Shown: one piece after another, positions 1 through 14,699 of the stretch
Layout: the number at the start of each line of letters is the position of its first letter
Position numbering within the stretch: the first letter of the stretch is position 1
Source: Cyanoderma ruficeps
Lineage: Eukaryota > Chordata > Aves > Passeriformes > Timaliidae
Reading direction: 5' to 3'
Assembly (NCBI GenBank): GCA_008694505.1
Contig: VZDJ01000623.1
Location: 16,549,754 to 16,613,753, forward strand
Length of the DNA stretch: 64,000 nt
The notes under the pieces: model-generated
The model's input: the letters and a program-made list of their open reading frames with translations, nothing else
The model's database searches: none
Told to the model about the DNA's origin: nothing
Made by a program: the position numbers and the translations under genes

Positions 1-1119
1 AGATGGTTTGTCCCAGCATCTCAAATGCATTAAATTTTAAGCATAAAAATTTTCAACCCTTGACCCTGTGTTCCTGTGCTGTACAAGACTCCTTTTTCAG
101 ATTCCTGCTCTGTCTCTAATGCAAGTATAATATGACTTAACAAACTAGCAATTGCATTTTAAGACCCCCATTTTGGCGAATGAGAACTCTGACCTGAGCT
201 AGAGTTTTGCAAGCAACAGATCACTATTGGGTAATACTGTTTATATTTGGAGGAGTCTGTTATTATGAGGTAGAGTTAAAAAATATGGAAATCACTGGAA
301 ACTAAAGACTCCTCCAGAGGAGCTGCAAAACTTGTAATTCTGTTCAAGACCTATTTGCTGTGGTTTGATCTGCACGGCATAAAATGTAGAAAGCCAAGCA
401 TCTGCTAACAGAAATGCACAAAATGAAAATGCAGAGAGCCTTCCCTCTGACTGGGAAAATCTAGCAGCTCTGTAATCCTGCACTCACAGTTTGGCAGGAA
501 AGGTACAATACTGGCAGGAAAAGAAATAGGCTATATCCTTCCTGTGCCTCTGAACCCCCTACCCTGCAATAAACATAGCAATGCAATCAAGGCTTTACCT
601 CTCTACCACTGAATTCAGAAAGCTGAAGAAAATCATAGCATAGTTTTAAAACATGACATCCTCACTGAGGGCTTTGAGTCTAGTAATGAAAAATGTATAA
701 AAAGGTTTAGAAACAAAACCACTGGTAGAGATTTAAAGCTAAGAGCTCTCTCTGTAAGAGTGGGCAGGATTAATAATAGGAAAAATAATGAGGTTTTTGT
801 ATGCATGGACAAGGATTTTTATTTATTCTTATGCTTCTCAAGATTCCATTGAACATGTTGTGCTTACTTTTGGCAGCTGAACAGTGTTCATTCTTTGCAC
901 AGGGCATCTGTATCTAGCAAAGATATGGGAATGGAGATAGAAATGAACCTCTATGCAATGTGATTTGATGTCACTAGAGAAACCTGAACATCTGCTATGC
1001 AAACTGCTATGGAAGAATTCAGCTCTTACCCGTACAACTCTCATAAACATTCTTGTGTCTGCAATCTTTCTTACTGTAAAGAAAGTGTCTCCTCTGGAAA
1101 TTTGCTAACTGCACAAAGC
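1..1119. other. AT-rich non-coding sequence
   Basis: No gene or recognisable repeat is visible. Open frames on either strand are short (70 codons or fewer in the first 990 bases) and lack coding character. This is the left flank of the first CR1 element. Confidence 0.6.
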
Positions 1120-1895
1120 TTTGAGGAGGGGCCAATAGCCCAGTGCAGCCCTCCAGAACCTTCTCTCAATGGGTTGGAGAGATGGGCAGAGAGCAACCTG
1201 CTGAAATTCAACAAAGGCAAATGCAGAGTCCGGCACCTGGGGAAAAAAATCCCACACAGCAATATGGGCTGGGTGTGACCTGCTGAAAAGCAGGTCTGTA
1301 GAGAAGAACCTGGGGCCCTGGTGGAGAACAATCTGCCCATGAGCCAGCAGTGTGTCCTTGTGGCCAAAAGGCCAATGGTGTCCTGAGGTGCATTTTCAAC
1401 AGGTTGAGGGTGGTGGCCTTACTCAGCTTTGGTGAGGCCACATCTGAATTGCAGTGTCCAGTTCTGGGCTCCTCAGTACAAGAGAGATATGGAGCTCCTG
1501 GAGCAGGTCCAACAGGAGGAAAGAGATGTGATTTGGGGACCGGAACAATTCTTTTATGAGGAAAGGCTGACAGAGTTGGGTTTGTTCAGCCTTGAGAAGA
1601 GACTGAAGGGAGGGTGTCAGGAGGATGAAGCCAGGCTCTTCTTGGTGGCGCCAAGAACTAGGACAAAAGACAATAGGCAGAAACTGATGCATGGGAGATT
1701 CCACCTGAACATGAGACAGAACTTTACTATTTGCGTGATGGAACACCAGAACAGATTGCCCAGAGAGGTTCTGTAGTCTCCCTTATTGAACATAACTTGC
1801 AGACTACCAAGACACAACCCTGTGCAATGTTCTCGAGCATGGCTCTGCTTACGAAGGGAGGTTGGACCACTGCAGTCCTTTCCAACCTTACCCAT
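1120..1895 (+). mobile_element. CR1 LINE fragment: 3' part of ORF2 and tail, decayed
   Basis: This is the 3' portion of a CR1 non-LTR retrotransposon in the plus orientation. Signatures seen are the GAGAGATGGGCAGAGAG block near 1180, CCATGAGCCAGCAGTGTG near 1336, GGTGAGGCCACATCTG near 1430, CAGTTCTGGGCTCCTCAGTA near 1460 and TTGCCCAGAGAGGTT near 1757, ending with the GGAGGTTGGACC tail near 1857. The ORF2 C-terminal coding sequence is broken. One frame stops at TGA 1276-1278, a second frame carries the match from about 1350, and the first frame resumes at about 1429 and stops at TAG 1774-1776. The peptide from 1429 includes VQFWAPQYKRD. A block of roughly 35 bases usually found after the GAGAAGAG motif near 1595 appears to be missing, judged from memory of the family. 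It is an old, 5'-truncated, non-functional copy. The left boundary is approximate. Confidence 0.9.
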
Positions 1896-4800
1896 TCTCT
1901 GAGTAGGTGAAAAAGAGTAGGTGGAGATGGAAGCTGTTCTTTAGTATCAATGTGATCTGAAAAAAATAGATTGAAGTGCTTTGAGTTTATAACTGAGTAT
2001 CAATCCATTTATACTTGCATGCAATGTGACTGCCAGAAATGCCTATGGAAAAGAATGTTTGATATTTGTGTACTCCAGTACAAGGATCTTAGGCTATGAT
2101 ATGGGATATAGCACCCCAAGAGGACATTGAAAGTAGCAATGGTCTCAGGAAAGGCATCAGTATTTTGCCTGCTCAGGCCTTTGGACTTTGCTTGCCTTTG
2201 AAAGGAAGTTAACAATGTCACTATACACTACCTATTCCAAAATATCCCTTGGTAACACATTACTGAGGTATTGCATAACAACTAATATCCAGTAATATTA
2301 CTGATAATGCTGAAAGATTGTGAAAAATAATGGGAAATTAAAATGCTTCTTCTTTTATGGATATAGATACAGAATTTAATAAGACAAACAGAAACAGTTC
2401 ATATGCTTCAAGTTTTAAAGTGCATTCAAACATATTATCTCAAAGAATGGAATTAGGAGGATGTTTATAGCCTTGAATAGATACCTAATTTGTAATAGAA
2501 AAGAGACAATGACCTAATGTCACAAGGTCATTTAAAATTTCAGGCCTACTGATCTTTCCAGTCAGATATCAGCTCTCCAGTGGACACATAACTATGTGAT
2601 GTCCGCTTCTATTTCTTGTTACAAGGATTTTTTTTCCACATTTGTCTCCAAATGCTAGTGGCTCTGGAGCTAAGTGAATGAAGGATCTGCAGCAGAAATG
2701 CTAGGGAATGAATTGCTGACAATCAGCTCTCTAACTAGTTTTGAAAATGTATACATGTACTTCTACCTCAGCAGAGTAACGAATAAAGTGCATAAACGTT
2801 TGAGTGTTATTGCCTTTTCTACATCTTGTCAGCAGTTTGTGATATGGAGTGGTGTATGTGTTTCTGAATTGTGCAGATAATGCCTGCCATGAATAAATAT
2901 TTTGGCAGGGTAAGATTGCATTCTTACGAGCCTTAATTTGCATTTTTTGTCTGCAAACGCCATCAGCATGCATACCTTGTATACAACTCTGTTTTCTGCA
3001 GTACTATTGTTATTACAGAGTACTTAGCAATGCTTACCCAGTCATATCACTCTAACAACTGGCAGGTGGTTTGTTCGACACATGGATAAATTCTAGCACA
3101 TGGTAAACTGCAAGTATCTAGAAGAAGTGTTTTGGCCCATCCTTGTTGACCATCCAGTTATCTGCCTAATTTTCTTTAAAGTACAGCCCATGGTGATTTG
3201 ACAGAAAGTGAAAGTGGTGTGGCATTTGTATTAAGGTGTTTAATCATCCCTGTAACATCCCACCGAACCCTTACTGGATGAAATCTAAATTAGTTTGGCA
3301 GATGTATAGACTGTATATGTATTTCAAATATTCTTTAAATAAATATAACCTTTAAAAGGTTCAATAGCAGCTGTAGTACAAGTGTGATCCTTGACTGCAT
3401 AATCATATCAATCACATCAAATACTACCAAGGAGGTGCTTTACATAACATAGTGATGAGGAATTCAGATACTTGAAGGAAAGGAAAAATCATAAGATCCC
3501 AGCAGTCAGTCCTGTTCCACACTCTTTGAGGCACTTAAATCCCAGGGTGATGTAGCACTCATATCTACAGCAGTGTTAGCTCATCCAGATATCAAGGAAC
3601 CTGCATTTCTAAAGGTTACATAGTCTTTAAAATAACTAATTTGAACTATTTTATTAAATAAAAGTGTTCATCCAGGAATATTAAGCAGAAAGACACCACC
3701 TGTGTCACAGGAAACCAATGGGACACAGAAGGTTGGGTGACTGTTTAGAGGAGTATTGGTGTATAGCTGCACTAGCTTAGACTGTTTTCTAGTATATGGG
3801 TGGTGTGTGTCCTATGACCTGATCTGATCCAAATGTTTTTTATCCCCATTCCACGGCTGAGTTACGATATGGCAATAATCACATTATTATGTATTATTGC
3901 TCTTATTTCTTCTTCAATATGGAGTATGTGATTTCTAGGTCAGGAAATCTCTCCACTTGTGTGTTTGCTCAGTGCCTGGCAGAAAGGAGCTGTGATTTCA
4001 AAGGATGGTTAAAATAATATTAAAGTATAAATGCTACTTTATGTCCTTATTTAAAGCTTTAAACAGTGGCCTGGAAACTTCTAAGTCTTTTAAGAGAAGG
4101 AAATATAATAATTAAGCACTGTTTAGGAAATTCAGATATTTTTATCTGTATTTTTGGTGCTTAGGGGGATTCTTTTTTTTTTCATGATATCTCTTGTTTT
4201 GCTAAATGAAGAGGTGGAAATAGGAATATAAGTTGTCAGGAGAGAACATCATGACACAGCATTTAATTTTATTTCTTAATATGTCATTTTTCCTATCATC
4301 ATTTTCATTAAATAATTACTTCTGGGCGAAAAAAAAATAGGTTCAGTATATAACTGCTGCTTATACAAGTCAGAACTGTCTGGATCCAAATTTTATATAT
4401 TCTTAGTTAATAAAGTTCCACAAGGAATTTGGAAGCTGATGAAGGAATCACATCCTCTTATCTCTGGATTCTCCTTTATCCTATTTTCTCAACAAATTTA
4501 AGACTAAAACAGTCAGTCGTTCACACGAGCAAGTGGCAAAACACTGAAGAATTTTTTTGTAGAGATTTTCTTGTTTTATCAGATACTTTTTACTAGAAAA
4601 ATCTTGTAACACAAATGAAAATATTGGAATCCAAAGAGCTGGTTGAATGATTTTGTTTCTGTGGGTTACTCAGCTTCAATAAATATACATAAAAGCAGAG
4701 TGACAGATTCATTCTGCAAAACCAGTACACTTTTAGATTGTGCCTATATCCATTTTACAATTATTCTGTTTGAAAACTTGTTTTATATACGATGACTTTC

Positions 4801-7800
4801 ATATCTACCTCTCTGAAGAACACCTGTGCTGTAGTGAAAACAAGGCAAAGAACAGTTTTCTTTCTCACAAATTAAATTGTTTTGCTTAACACTTTTTTTT
4901 TTTGGATTGTTACACTAAATACATATTTAGCTTTTTCTCTTGCTGCTATTAAGGGTCTGCTTCATGCAATTTTTAAAGGATTGCAGTTCCTTGAATGAAG
5001 ACTCATCCCATCCCTGCTATTTGAGATCCTTGATCACCAGAGGTGATCAGGCAATCTCATTTGGAAATGCTTGTACTTTAAAACCACTAGTCAGCTCTGC
5101 ACTTCATAACTTCTGTTTATTGCCATTGCAAGGCAGCTGCATCTTTTAGATTCCTCATCGACTGGGTCAGAAAGATTCCAAGTTGTAAGGAATATACATT
5201 CATTTAATGATTAATGAGGTAAAAAGGCTTCCACTAAATTACTAAGAAACATTACAGAGCAGGCTAAAGTTGAAAACTGTGTTTGAATTAATGTCTTAGG
5301 TCATTAAGTAAATTTTTTCTGTGTTAAAAAACTCAGAAGTTATTAAGCGTGTTTGTGGAAGCAAGAAATTGGGCCATTAAAATTTTTCCTTTCCCACAAA
5401 ATAAAAAAAACCAAAACAGTTTCAAGGCTTAGAGAGTTTTTGATATGACGTTTAGACAGTTTAGAGCTCAAATAAAAAGCAAGGTCTTTGACATCACTTT
5501 AATACTTGAATAACTTATAAATGCAGGTTTTCCTATTTGACCTCGGGAGTGCTACTATGGGTAGGAGTGATTGGCAGACAAATGGATTTGCTGAACAAAA
5601 TCTTTACTACATCCTCCACTCTTCTTCATATAAAGGAACTGGGTTGTTCCTCAACTGTCCCATGTCCTTCTTTCCATTCTCTTTTTCCAGTCCAAAATGC
5701 ACTGATTCCAGTTCATGCAACACAAAGTATTTGATTATGAAACAAAATTACTTTTTCCTCATGTGCTTAGCTTTTCTTCTCTTTTACTGTCCAGACCTGT
5801 GTGTCAAGACAACTGAGACTATCTCCCACTGAAATTGTTGGGAGCAAGAAGCACAATCAACTCAAAGTTCAGTTCTAATCTTAATAGAGAAATGTATCAT
5901 GGCTGATTAAGTTTATCATTGTTTCCAAAAATTATGGAATTAATCCAGGATTTGTGCATTCAAGAAATATCAGCTTTTTGCAACCAAGATTCTAATAATT
6001 GGAACAGACAGTAAATCACACTTCCATAACTGTCTCTAAAAGTTTAGAAGAGTGTTAATTACCTTAACTTTTCACTATTTCATTTATTATTCCTATCAGA
6101 GTGGGGAAAATGGCACCTCAGAACATAAGCTTGTGATCTTGTTCATACTAAAGTACTTTTGAAAGCAGAGGAGAAATTTAAATAGGAAGCTGTTCTGCAT
6201 GGTTGGAAGTCCAGAAGGACGGAGCTCATAGGAGACCTCCTTAAAATGACTGGTTTTGGCTCAGATGACTTATCAGGTGCTCAGAGGTGATGATTATTAG
6301 CAGGATCAGTCAACAGTTAACAAATGTTAACTTTTCATGAAATTTTAGTGGACTGGCAAAGTCTGGTTCTATGACATTGGCGATCCATTTAAAAACCCAT
6401 AAAATTAGCTTTCTACATTACATAGATCTCTAATGTCTGCATAGAGGCTTACACTGATTCATTGGATGCATAAATGGATTAAAACTCAAATGTATTGTAG
6501 ATATTTTCATGTGGGAAGCTGAACATCTTAAGATAATCAGCTCTATATGTGCTGAGACTCTGAAAAATTATATAACAACAAGTCTACCTTCCAGTCATGT
6601 CCAGAACATCATCACAGATTATCCTGGTGAATTTTGAAAGTTAGAACTCTGGGCATGATTTCAAGTTTTGAAAACTGTGTTTGATTACAGAAGGAGGGCA
6701 AAGCCTCAAAAGAAACATTATAATAGGAAAAAATTTAGACATATTTTTGTGATAGTTTATTTTATACTAAAATGTAAATTTTTAAGGAATGTGGGAATGT
6801 ATCTATTTGTTCCCATTATGAACTGATACTAGGCTCTTCTATTTACAGTCAGAATACTTCTGGTGTGAAACATCAAAGGGAAATTGAAGTCCCTTTAATC
6901 ATTAAAATCAATTTTCTTGAGAAACACCTACTGTTGTACTTCTCAAGGAAGGCTCCATGGAATCAATAGAGAGAGCCCTTCTAATGGAAGTGGCCTTTGC
7001 AGCAGTTTTGGTTATAGTTTTTCTTTGTATAAGGATTATCATAATCATCATCTATGGCATTTGTACATTTGTCAAGGTCAATAAAAGAAACAAATCTATT
7101 TTAATTTATTTTCAGTCAATTTCACTACATGTTTTTTACTGTTAACAGGTTCTGAAAGTAAATGTATTCAATTGTGATATTTCACTGGTTGAATAAAAAG
7201 GGACAATGTTGTTTTAGAAGTGCGTTTATGGGTACTATATTGACTTTTCTATCTATAATTCAGACACACTGGGATCAACTGCAGACCAAATTTCTCTGCT
7301 ACAACTGACAGCAGAATATAATTCTTGTCTAGAAATATCTGTATTACCTGCATATACTGAAGGGTAGCTAACAGAAATTCATTCCATCTGCATGTTCTGT
7401 GTACAACATTTACGAAGAACTGATGTAAATATTTAATACTTCTAAGAATGGAGTATAATATTCAAGAACTTGACTATGTCCACTCACATTAATGGATTCA
7501 AATCCCACATGTCCATGGCTGGCTGTGTATTCATAGAAGAGAAAAAGGCTGTGTTGTATTATCTGAGAGGTTGTGCTCCTGCAAACAGGTTAGCCTGGCT
7601 TCCTGCACTGACAAGATTAATTGCAGACCTCTGAACCTGATATGTTTTCTTAATATCCAACACAGCTCGTACTTTCCTCATTCAGGCTGAAATATGGGGC
7701 TTGCTCTTTCATAATTCAACACCAGTCTTCTCTGTGTGTGGCACTGTTTTTAGTCATTGTAAGTGCCTGCAAATTACTAAAATCAGTGATACGATGCACA

Positions 7801-8654
7801 GCAGTTTGCTTAGAGTTATTTCAGTGATTATGGAAAGAAAGAAAATAAGCTTTTTTCCAAACTGTCAGAACACTGCAGAGGAGACAGCAGTCATAATTTC
7901 TAGAATAGTACAAAACAATTTTTCAAGGAATTTTTTTTGTGCATGTCCTCTTTACTCAGTGGGAAATAATACAACATGTAGATCCCACTCTCTCGTGTGG
8001 CCCAAGTTCACTTCACATCTGCTAATTGAAATGTTCCAATATTTCTTCTGGAAGCTGATGCTTTACATTTTTAATTTATTTTTTTTTCAGATAGCATGCT
8101 GACTGAATATGTTAGGTGACAAAAACCACACATATTTAGAAACTGCCTGTTACATAATATATGAAAACACACTGCAAAACTAATTATCCTCAGCTGGGAC
8201 TACTCCAATACTCTACAATGGTAAAAGAGCATGGAATAAAAGAAAAATAAACTTTGTTTGTGTGAAACATATCCAGCTTTATTAGCCTATAAAATAAGGA
8301 ATACAAATGTTCGTGAAGACATAAGGCCCAAGTTTATGCTCTCTAGCTGAAGGTTTATATTGAAGGTACTGAAGATATACGGGGACATAGTAGCCATAGA
8401 ATCTCTGTATAGTAAAAACCAAGAGGCAGATAGGGACAAAAAGCCAGCAAGCCACCAAATGACAAGAAGCACATGGTGGAAATATGGGGAAGATGTATTT
8501 TATTTTGAAAAAGAGGTCTCATTTGGAAAAAATTAATTGAACTTGGGTAGTGCCGCATCAGTCCCAAAACAGTGATGATTCAGTTTATAAATCTTAAAAC
8601 AATGAACAATTCATGAAAACTGTAAAGGGGTGTGCTAAAAAAGAAACTGGTTTG
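1896..8654. other. AT-rich unique non-coding sequence
   Basis: About 6.8 kb with no recognised gene, RNA gene or interspersed repeat. The longest open frame is 133 codons at 7701-8102 on the plus strand. It is rich in Phe, Ser and Cys, has no recognisable domain, and reads as chance. Short homopolymer runs are the only simple sequence. A splice-acceptor-like pyrimidine run ending in CAG occurs near 8078-8091, with no partner exon visible. Confidence 0.5.
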
Positions 8655-8745
8655 GAAAGAATTTCAAGGTGACCTGCCCTGAAATTGGACCTCCAGAGGT
8701 CTCCTTCAACCTAAAGTGTTCTGTGACTCTACAATTCTTGGTTTG
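8655..8745 (+). mobile_element. CR1 3' tail fragment
   Basis: Only the terminal part of a CR1 element is present. The diagnostic string is GACCTCCAGAGGTCTCCTTC at about 8689-8708, followed by the typical CR1 end (CAACCTAAAGTGTTCTGTGA). It is plus-oriented, heavily 5'-truncated, non-coding and probably old. The family usually ends in short ATTCTRTG-type repeats, here reduced to GTTCTGTGACTCTA. Confidence 0.75.
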
Positions 8746-11700
8746 CAGAATTCTTCCAAGAACCTTAAAGACTCCTAGGTAGACAATTATACATTAAAAG
8801 CAGTGGAAATTTAGTATCCCTATCCCCATCCCCATGACTGTTCTTAAAAATCCAAACAGAAATGATTTGCTTATATTTTTCATGAATCCAAAGTCCTTAG
8901 CAAATCTTAATTACAGTGATTTGAAGTTTAATTAGAATGCTCAGTGGTTTGGTATCAGTGATTCATTTATTATGCTGGTTGTTTATTCTATGACAACTTT
9001 CCTTTTTAAGAAAATCTAAAATAAAGTCCTCTGATGAAATATGTCAATTCTTGTGTAAGATTTCTTTAGTCCAGGACTGAATTTGCACATCCATGTGTAA
9101 CAGACAGACAAATGAACTGCTGTATTTAAGCCCAGAATAATCAACTCACTGTTGAAAAACTTAACATGTCCATGACCAATGTTGAACTCTCAGATGTGAA
9201 TCAAAGAGAGGAGAACACAAGTCTCCTATATCAGTTTAACCATTGCAGAGCTCTATTCCCTTTTGTTTTTTCTTTCCAGGTTTATCCTTTTTCCTTTTAA
9301 AGTAATGAAATTGGGTTATTAGGGTTTTTTAATCCAGCCCCCTCTTATCTATGGTTAGGTATATCCTGATATAAGAGTGAGAAATCATCTTCATAGATTA
9401 TGGTGCAGGAGAAGAAATTTGATTTATATCAAAATGACAATAAGAATTCAGAATATTCCACCTCAAAGTTATGACATGACATGTACAAATATATTTTAGA
9501 TAATTAAGGAGATTATAACTGAATTGTTAATTGTGTTAATTGAATTATTCCTCTTCCTTTAGAACCTGTAAACAAAATTAGTAACAATAACTTAACGTCA
9601 AGCTTAAAACTTGATATTAGTATTTTAATCATATTAAAATGCAAGTTTTCTGTCCACTTATCAGTTATGTAGATGCAACATACCAAAACAATATATGCCT
9701 TGTAGGCATCTGTGTAGAGATGGCAGATGAACACAATGTTCTGGATTCCAGTTTGGGCTATTTTATGCTATTATTGTCTGAGCATGATAGATTCCTTTTT
9801 CATATGATTTATAACTTGTCATTACAGGACACTGTAGTCCTCCAGACAACATTAATCTATTGATGATTCTGAAGTGAAGAAGTGATTGATGCAGTACCAG
9901 AAACTGGTGGCATAGGTAAGTTCTTTTCTTTTCAAACCTTTCTTGCTGAAATGCACAGCTGTACCTAGACTATTCACAAAGCTATTCTAACTTCTGAGGC
10001 TCAGAATAGAAAATTCATCGATACTCTCATTTGTTTTAGTTTTTATTTTTCAGATAAACTTACTTTTAGGTTTTTAAAACTTTATAAATACACCTTTTAA
10101 TTAAGCAAAAATATCTGGTTTCATAACTTTTACCAAATGATTTTTAGCAATTTTTGGGTTGTTATCTCTAATCTACTTTTGGTTGATTTGTCTGTCATAT
10201 TTCTTACTGGAATGGATAGCAATATATCTCCTTTCACTTCTCTCAAGAATTTTATATGGAATTCTCTTCTGCTGTTGCACAGAACTTTTGGAAAGGTACC
10301 AACGAATTGATTGTCTTCTCTTGTTCTAAAGTCAGCAGTAGAAGTGACACTTAGGGATTTAATGACATGAATAAGACTCTACTTTTAAATTCTTGAGTAT
10401 TATGTTTCTACCTCTCAAATGCTGTTCAGGTCACTAATAAACTTCTACACTATTTCTCCTAAAAAATACCCTTTATATCGTCCACAATCAGATTAGTGCT
10501 TCTTAACTGATTTCTGCAGAGGGCAGAAGAAAAACACTAAATGCAAATCCAAAGAGTTGTATTTCATCTACAATTGTCATGCTCAGGTCTGGTTCTGCAT
10601 TTCAAGACCCTTCAGAGATACTATGTGAATAGGATAAACATGATGCAGAGAGAACTAACCAGGATTGCAATTTTCTATTTAAACTATTATTTTTGACCAT
10701 TCGTATAAAAGTATCAAAATGACTCTTCATATTTTAAATCAGACACATATTGGCACCAGTATTTTAATGACTTTCAGGCCATTATCTCAGTCTCATGAAT
10801 ATACATCTTTTGGTATCACCTTGTGTGTTTTATTTTTTAATTGACTCAAATATTTTGTATATTTTATCAGTTAATTAAGGTTGGTTCTTATTAGTAAATT
10901 ACATAGGTTGATATATTTGGTGGGAAAATTCAGCCTTAGCACATGTAAATCATATAATCTTTGAGTGTATTTGATTGGAACTTATGGATGCTATTTGATC
11001 TTCACCACTCCAAATAAGGTCACTTTCAAATTAGAAACATCTTCAAAAGGAAGGAAAAAGCAAATTATTGCCTATTTTTTCCGGTTTTCTGTTTGTTTGT
11101 TGTGGGGGCTTTTCTTAAATAGATACTAAAACATGTTCTGTATTTTGCAGATTATTTTTTTCTGAATAATATCATTTAAATTCAGTGGAATTACTTTTAT
11201 ATGTAAAATTAATTGTGTTCTAGGACCTACTTGGTTCTGAAATCAGAGTTTAGAAATTCTAATGCTTTTCTATGTATTTAGAAATTCTCTTTTGAGTCTT
11301 CACATTAAAAAAAAAAAACAAAACCAAAAAACTGGGCATGAGTGAGTCACTTGACTCCATTGCATTTTGAATAGGAAAAATGGGCAACAGGATAATGAAC
11401 TTGAAAGATTCATACCTGAAATGAATTTGAAAGATTAACAAGTAAAATGTTCAAAGGAAGTGTTTATTTTTCAAATTAGTTCATGTCTCTGCTAAAGACA
11501 TGGCAAGCAGAAATATGTTCATTTCTTTAATGCAAATAACTTGACATTTTGACAGCCAGAGAAGCCAGTCATTCCTAATGAAACCGTTGATCAGTACCTA
11601 TGCAGCATTTAGTACTTCAAAACTTTTATCTGCATTCAAAGAACATATTTCTCACTAGAAAACTTAATGAAGAATAAATGTTTTTCCCAATGAGATCTAA

Positions 11701-14699
11701 GACAGTACTGTGAAATTTGCCTTGAGGAAATGTAGAAAAGTACTCTGACTGTGAATGAATTTATAAATTAAAAAATGTCAAAAAAGGCACTTTTGTCACA
11801 TCATGTGTCCCTCTTAAACAGCACATGTTGAACAAACCTGGGCACTCCTCTTTATCTTCAGGTGTGACAGTGTAGTAATAATTCTCTGTGTTGGCATCAT
11901 GTTGTCCCTAATATGGAGAGAACTGTTGGGTAATTACAGTTGTGACATCCTTCCATGCTCCTTGCCTTTGTGTGGTAATGGTCTCATGGTTGTGCCTGCA
12001 CTCCCATCTACTGCTAAAATTAGTTGTCACTATGACCATGGTACACAAATCTGGAAAAGAAGGTGGATCCTGAAAGAGTAATGCAAGAAAAATGACAATT
12101 TGTCTCATTAAAAACTTTGCCACTTACTATTTCTGTAGAAGCCAACAGTTCCTAGATAACTTGTGCTTTCACAGCAAGTGGTATCTTGAGAGGTATTTTG
12201 GTGCTTTTCAGGGTGGTGACCCACAGATTTTTCTTGGAAGTAGGACCTGTGCTGGAAGTAATGTCCCAAGTACTGTGAATTCTCCTAAGATCTGTATCAA
12301 TAATCTTTTGCTTTCAGTCATTCACATTGGACTTGTCAACTTATTCCTGAGGACTTTATTCATCCCCTATGCAGCCCTGACAAAAAAGAGATGCAAATAC
12401 AACCAGAAGCTTGGATTTACGACACAAAAAAACAGTGTTGTTTTTACTTTTTTTGTTGTATGATAGAAAGGAGGGTTAGCTGTACTAATAATTAAATTCC
12501 CATTACAAAATGCAATGTCTGGACTTCAAACTAGTTTCTTACATCTAGGATGGGAAAGGTTTTATTAGTTGTAAATGAAAGAAAACTAATTAGTGTAATT
12601 TGTGCACTATACACTGAGGTAGTCAAACTCTTTTAATGCCAATTAAACATGTTAAAACAAAATGCTTTGTCAAATTAAAGATTAATCTGTTAAGAAAGAA
12701 ATAGACAAATTTAGCTCAGTTCCTGATTAGACTTCTGGGTTTATCCTAACATATTTTTACTTTTAACTTCGTAATTGTCAAATATCATCTGTAACAATCC
12801 AAGTTGTAGCAAAGGCATCTTCAAACTACAGGCACAGCTTTCTTTGTAATCATCACTACAGATTAACAAAACAATAGTAAGTAAGATGCCTTGCAGTCAG
12901 TGCATCCATATTACCCAGAAGGGCGAGCAGCCCTAGTATTAAGAGATGTTCCCTCGGGAGAAGAGTCTTTGATTCAGTGATTATGTTCAATATAGTAAGA
13001 CTGAATTACTTTAATCACTAAATAAATTACCAGAGTTAGAGCTATAATGAAAATTCAGGGTTGAAAATAAGGAGCTGGAATAGCAAAGAAAGAAGGTAAG
13101 ATAAGTTAAAGCAAAAGGGAGCGATATTAGAGGTGTGTTTGAAAAGGACTAGCTGCCCTGGCTAAGACTTACAGTCATGACATGAGATTTGGTGATGTGT
13201 TCCATCTCTGGAAAGAGATTCTGGCAGTTTCACCAATGAATGTTTGACACTTGTAAGACAACAGAAGAAGTTGAATGCTTTAAATCAGATGCAAGCTGCT
13301 AGAGAAATCCAAGCTAATATAGAGAATATTTGTGAAGGAGATGAATGTTCAATTTCCTGCGACTTAATTGTTTAAATAATTTTTGTGTTGGTGTTATGCT
13401 TTCCCACATACTCACTTATGTCACCATCATACTTTATACAATAATTTATCAGTGAATATTGAAATGAACAAAAAGGCTGATAAGTAAAAAAAACTTTGCA
13501 AAAGTTGGCATTTATTTAAATGACAATGGTGTTAATTGGGAGGTCTGGAATTAATCCAGTGCTGAAGAGTGGCAACATTACATTACTTTTTTATCCCCTC
13601 ATTTTTTGTCTTTTGAGATCTGACAATATGTAACAGTGACTCATATATCAGGAAGACTTATGCTCTTTTCAAGTAGGTAAAAAAAAAAAAAGAATAAGGA
13701 AGCTGCTTTGTGAATAAAATTAATGAGAATAAAATTAATGTGAACACTGAAGCAAGCTGGGTGAATGCTTGAAACATATGTGAAGTGACTATGGTGAAAC
13801 ATATGTAAGTGACTTATAACTACACTTGAGTACTCTACCCTTTGACTTTACCATTCTACAAAAATTCTCACACAAAGTCACTGCACTGTGACTGGTGACG
13901 AGGATGTCCCAAAGGGAGAAAAATGTCAGGCACTAGACTAACTGTAATATTGTTTTTCACCTTCACTACTCTGATGCAAGTCATGAACAATATTCATTTT
14001 CATGTCATTGCCATTTTTTATGCTCTATCATTTCCCCCTTACAGTGTCACCACTCTGTTTATGTTTCTTGAATTTGTTAAAGACGAGGCTACAGCTACAG
14101 AAGTAAAGATGAAACTGCAACTTTTTCTAGTAGATATAATCTCCTCTGATGCTATGGGAAAAAACCAAAGCTGTTACACTGGAGATTTTTGTTTGTTTTT
14201 TTCTGTTTCTTGGGTTTTTTTTTTTAGTTTTGCTCTGTGGATTTTTCCATGTCTCAGTTAAAATTGTGGTCACGTTGTTTCTTTAATCCTTTCTTCCTCC
14301 ATGGGAATCAATTGCATGGGTTTTCTTCAATTAATATGGACTGGATTTATTTTATATTAAGAGGGATGTGTTGCATTGCAGAGAAGTACAGAACCTGTGG
14401 CATTACCATAATTTCCTAATTTTTTCTTTGAATTCTTAGATGTAAGATGTTACAGAGGGAATCTGATGCTTATCATCTTCATTCTTAAAAGTCCAGAGGA
14501 GATATGGTGGCTGCAATAGAGGGATCAAGAAAAATATAGGAGTGGATTCACATTTGCCTTCTACCTCACAGAATTTACATGGGGCCAGGGAACTAGTATG
14601 AAAGAAATCTGTTGATACTTTATGATGATTCTGAAGACAAACCCAGGGACACAGATTTCCAGTGCAGAATGTCTGAATTTTAGGTGCTGAGCCATGAAG
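8746..14699. other. AT-rich unique non-coding sequence
   Basis: No recognisable gene or repeat family. Open frames of up to 123 codons (12092-12463, plus) have no domain or splice context. The stretch around 12590-12720 has dense TAAT/ATTA cores. Near 13711-13814 there are two small tandem duplications, listed separately. An A-rich run occurs at about 13680-13691. Confidence 0.5.
13711..13814. repeat. two adjacent short tandem duplications
   Basis: A 15-base unit ending AATAAAATTAATG occurs twice in tandem at 13711-13740. Thirty bases on, TGAAACATATGTGAAGTGAC at 13770-13789 recurs as TGAAACATATGTAAGTGAC from 13795, one base shorter. Both look like local replication-slippage duplications. Confidence 0.7.

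Noticed and set aside
997..1895. Overlapping frames on both strands as a small gene cluster
   Set aside because: They are broken pieces of CR1 ORF2 and its antisense.
7701..8102. 133-codon plus-strand open frame
   Set aside because: Phe/Ser/Cys-rich, no recognised domain, in AT-rich sequence with no supporting splice structure. The acceptor-like CAG near 8091 lies inside its end and has no partner.
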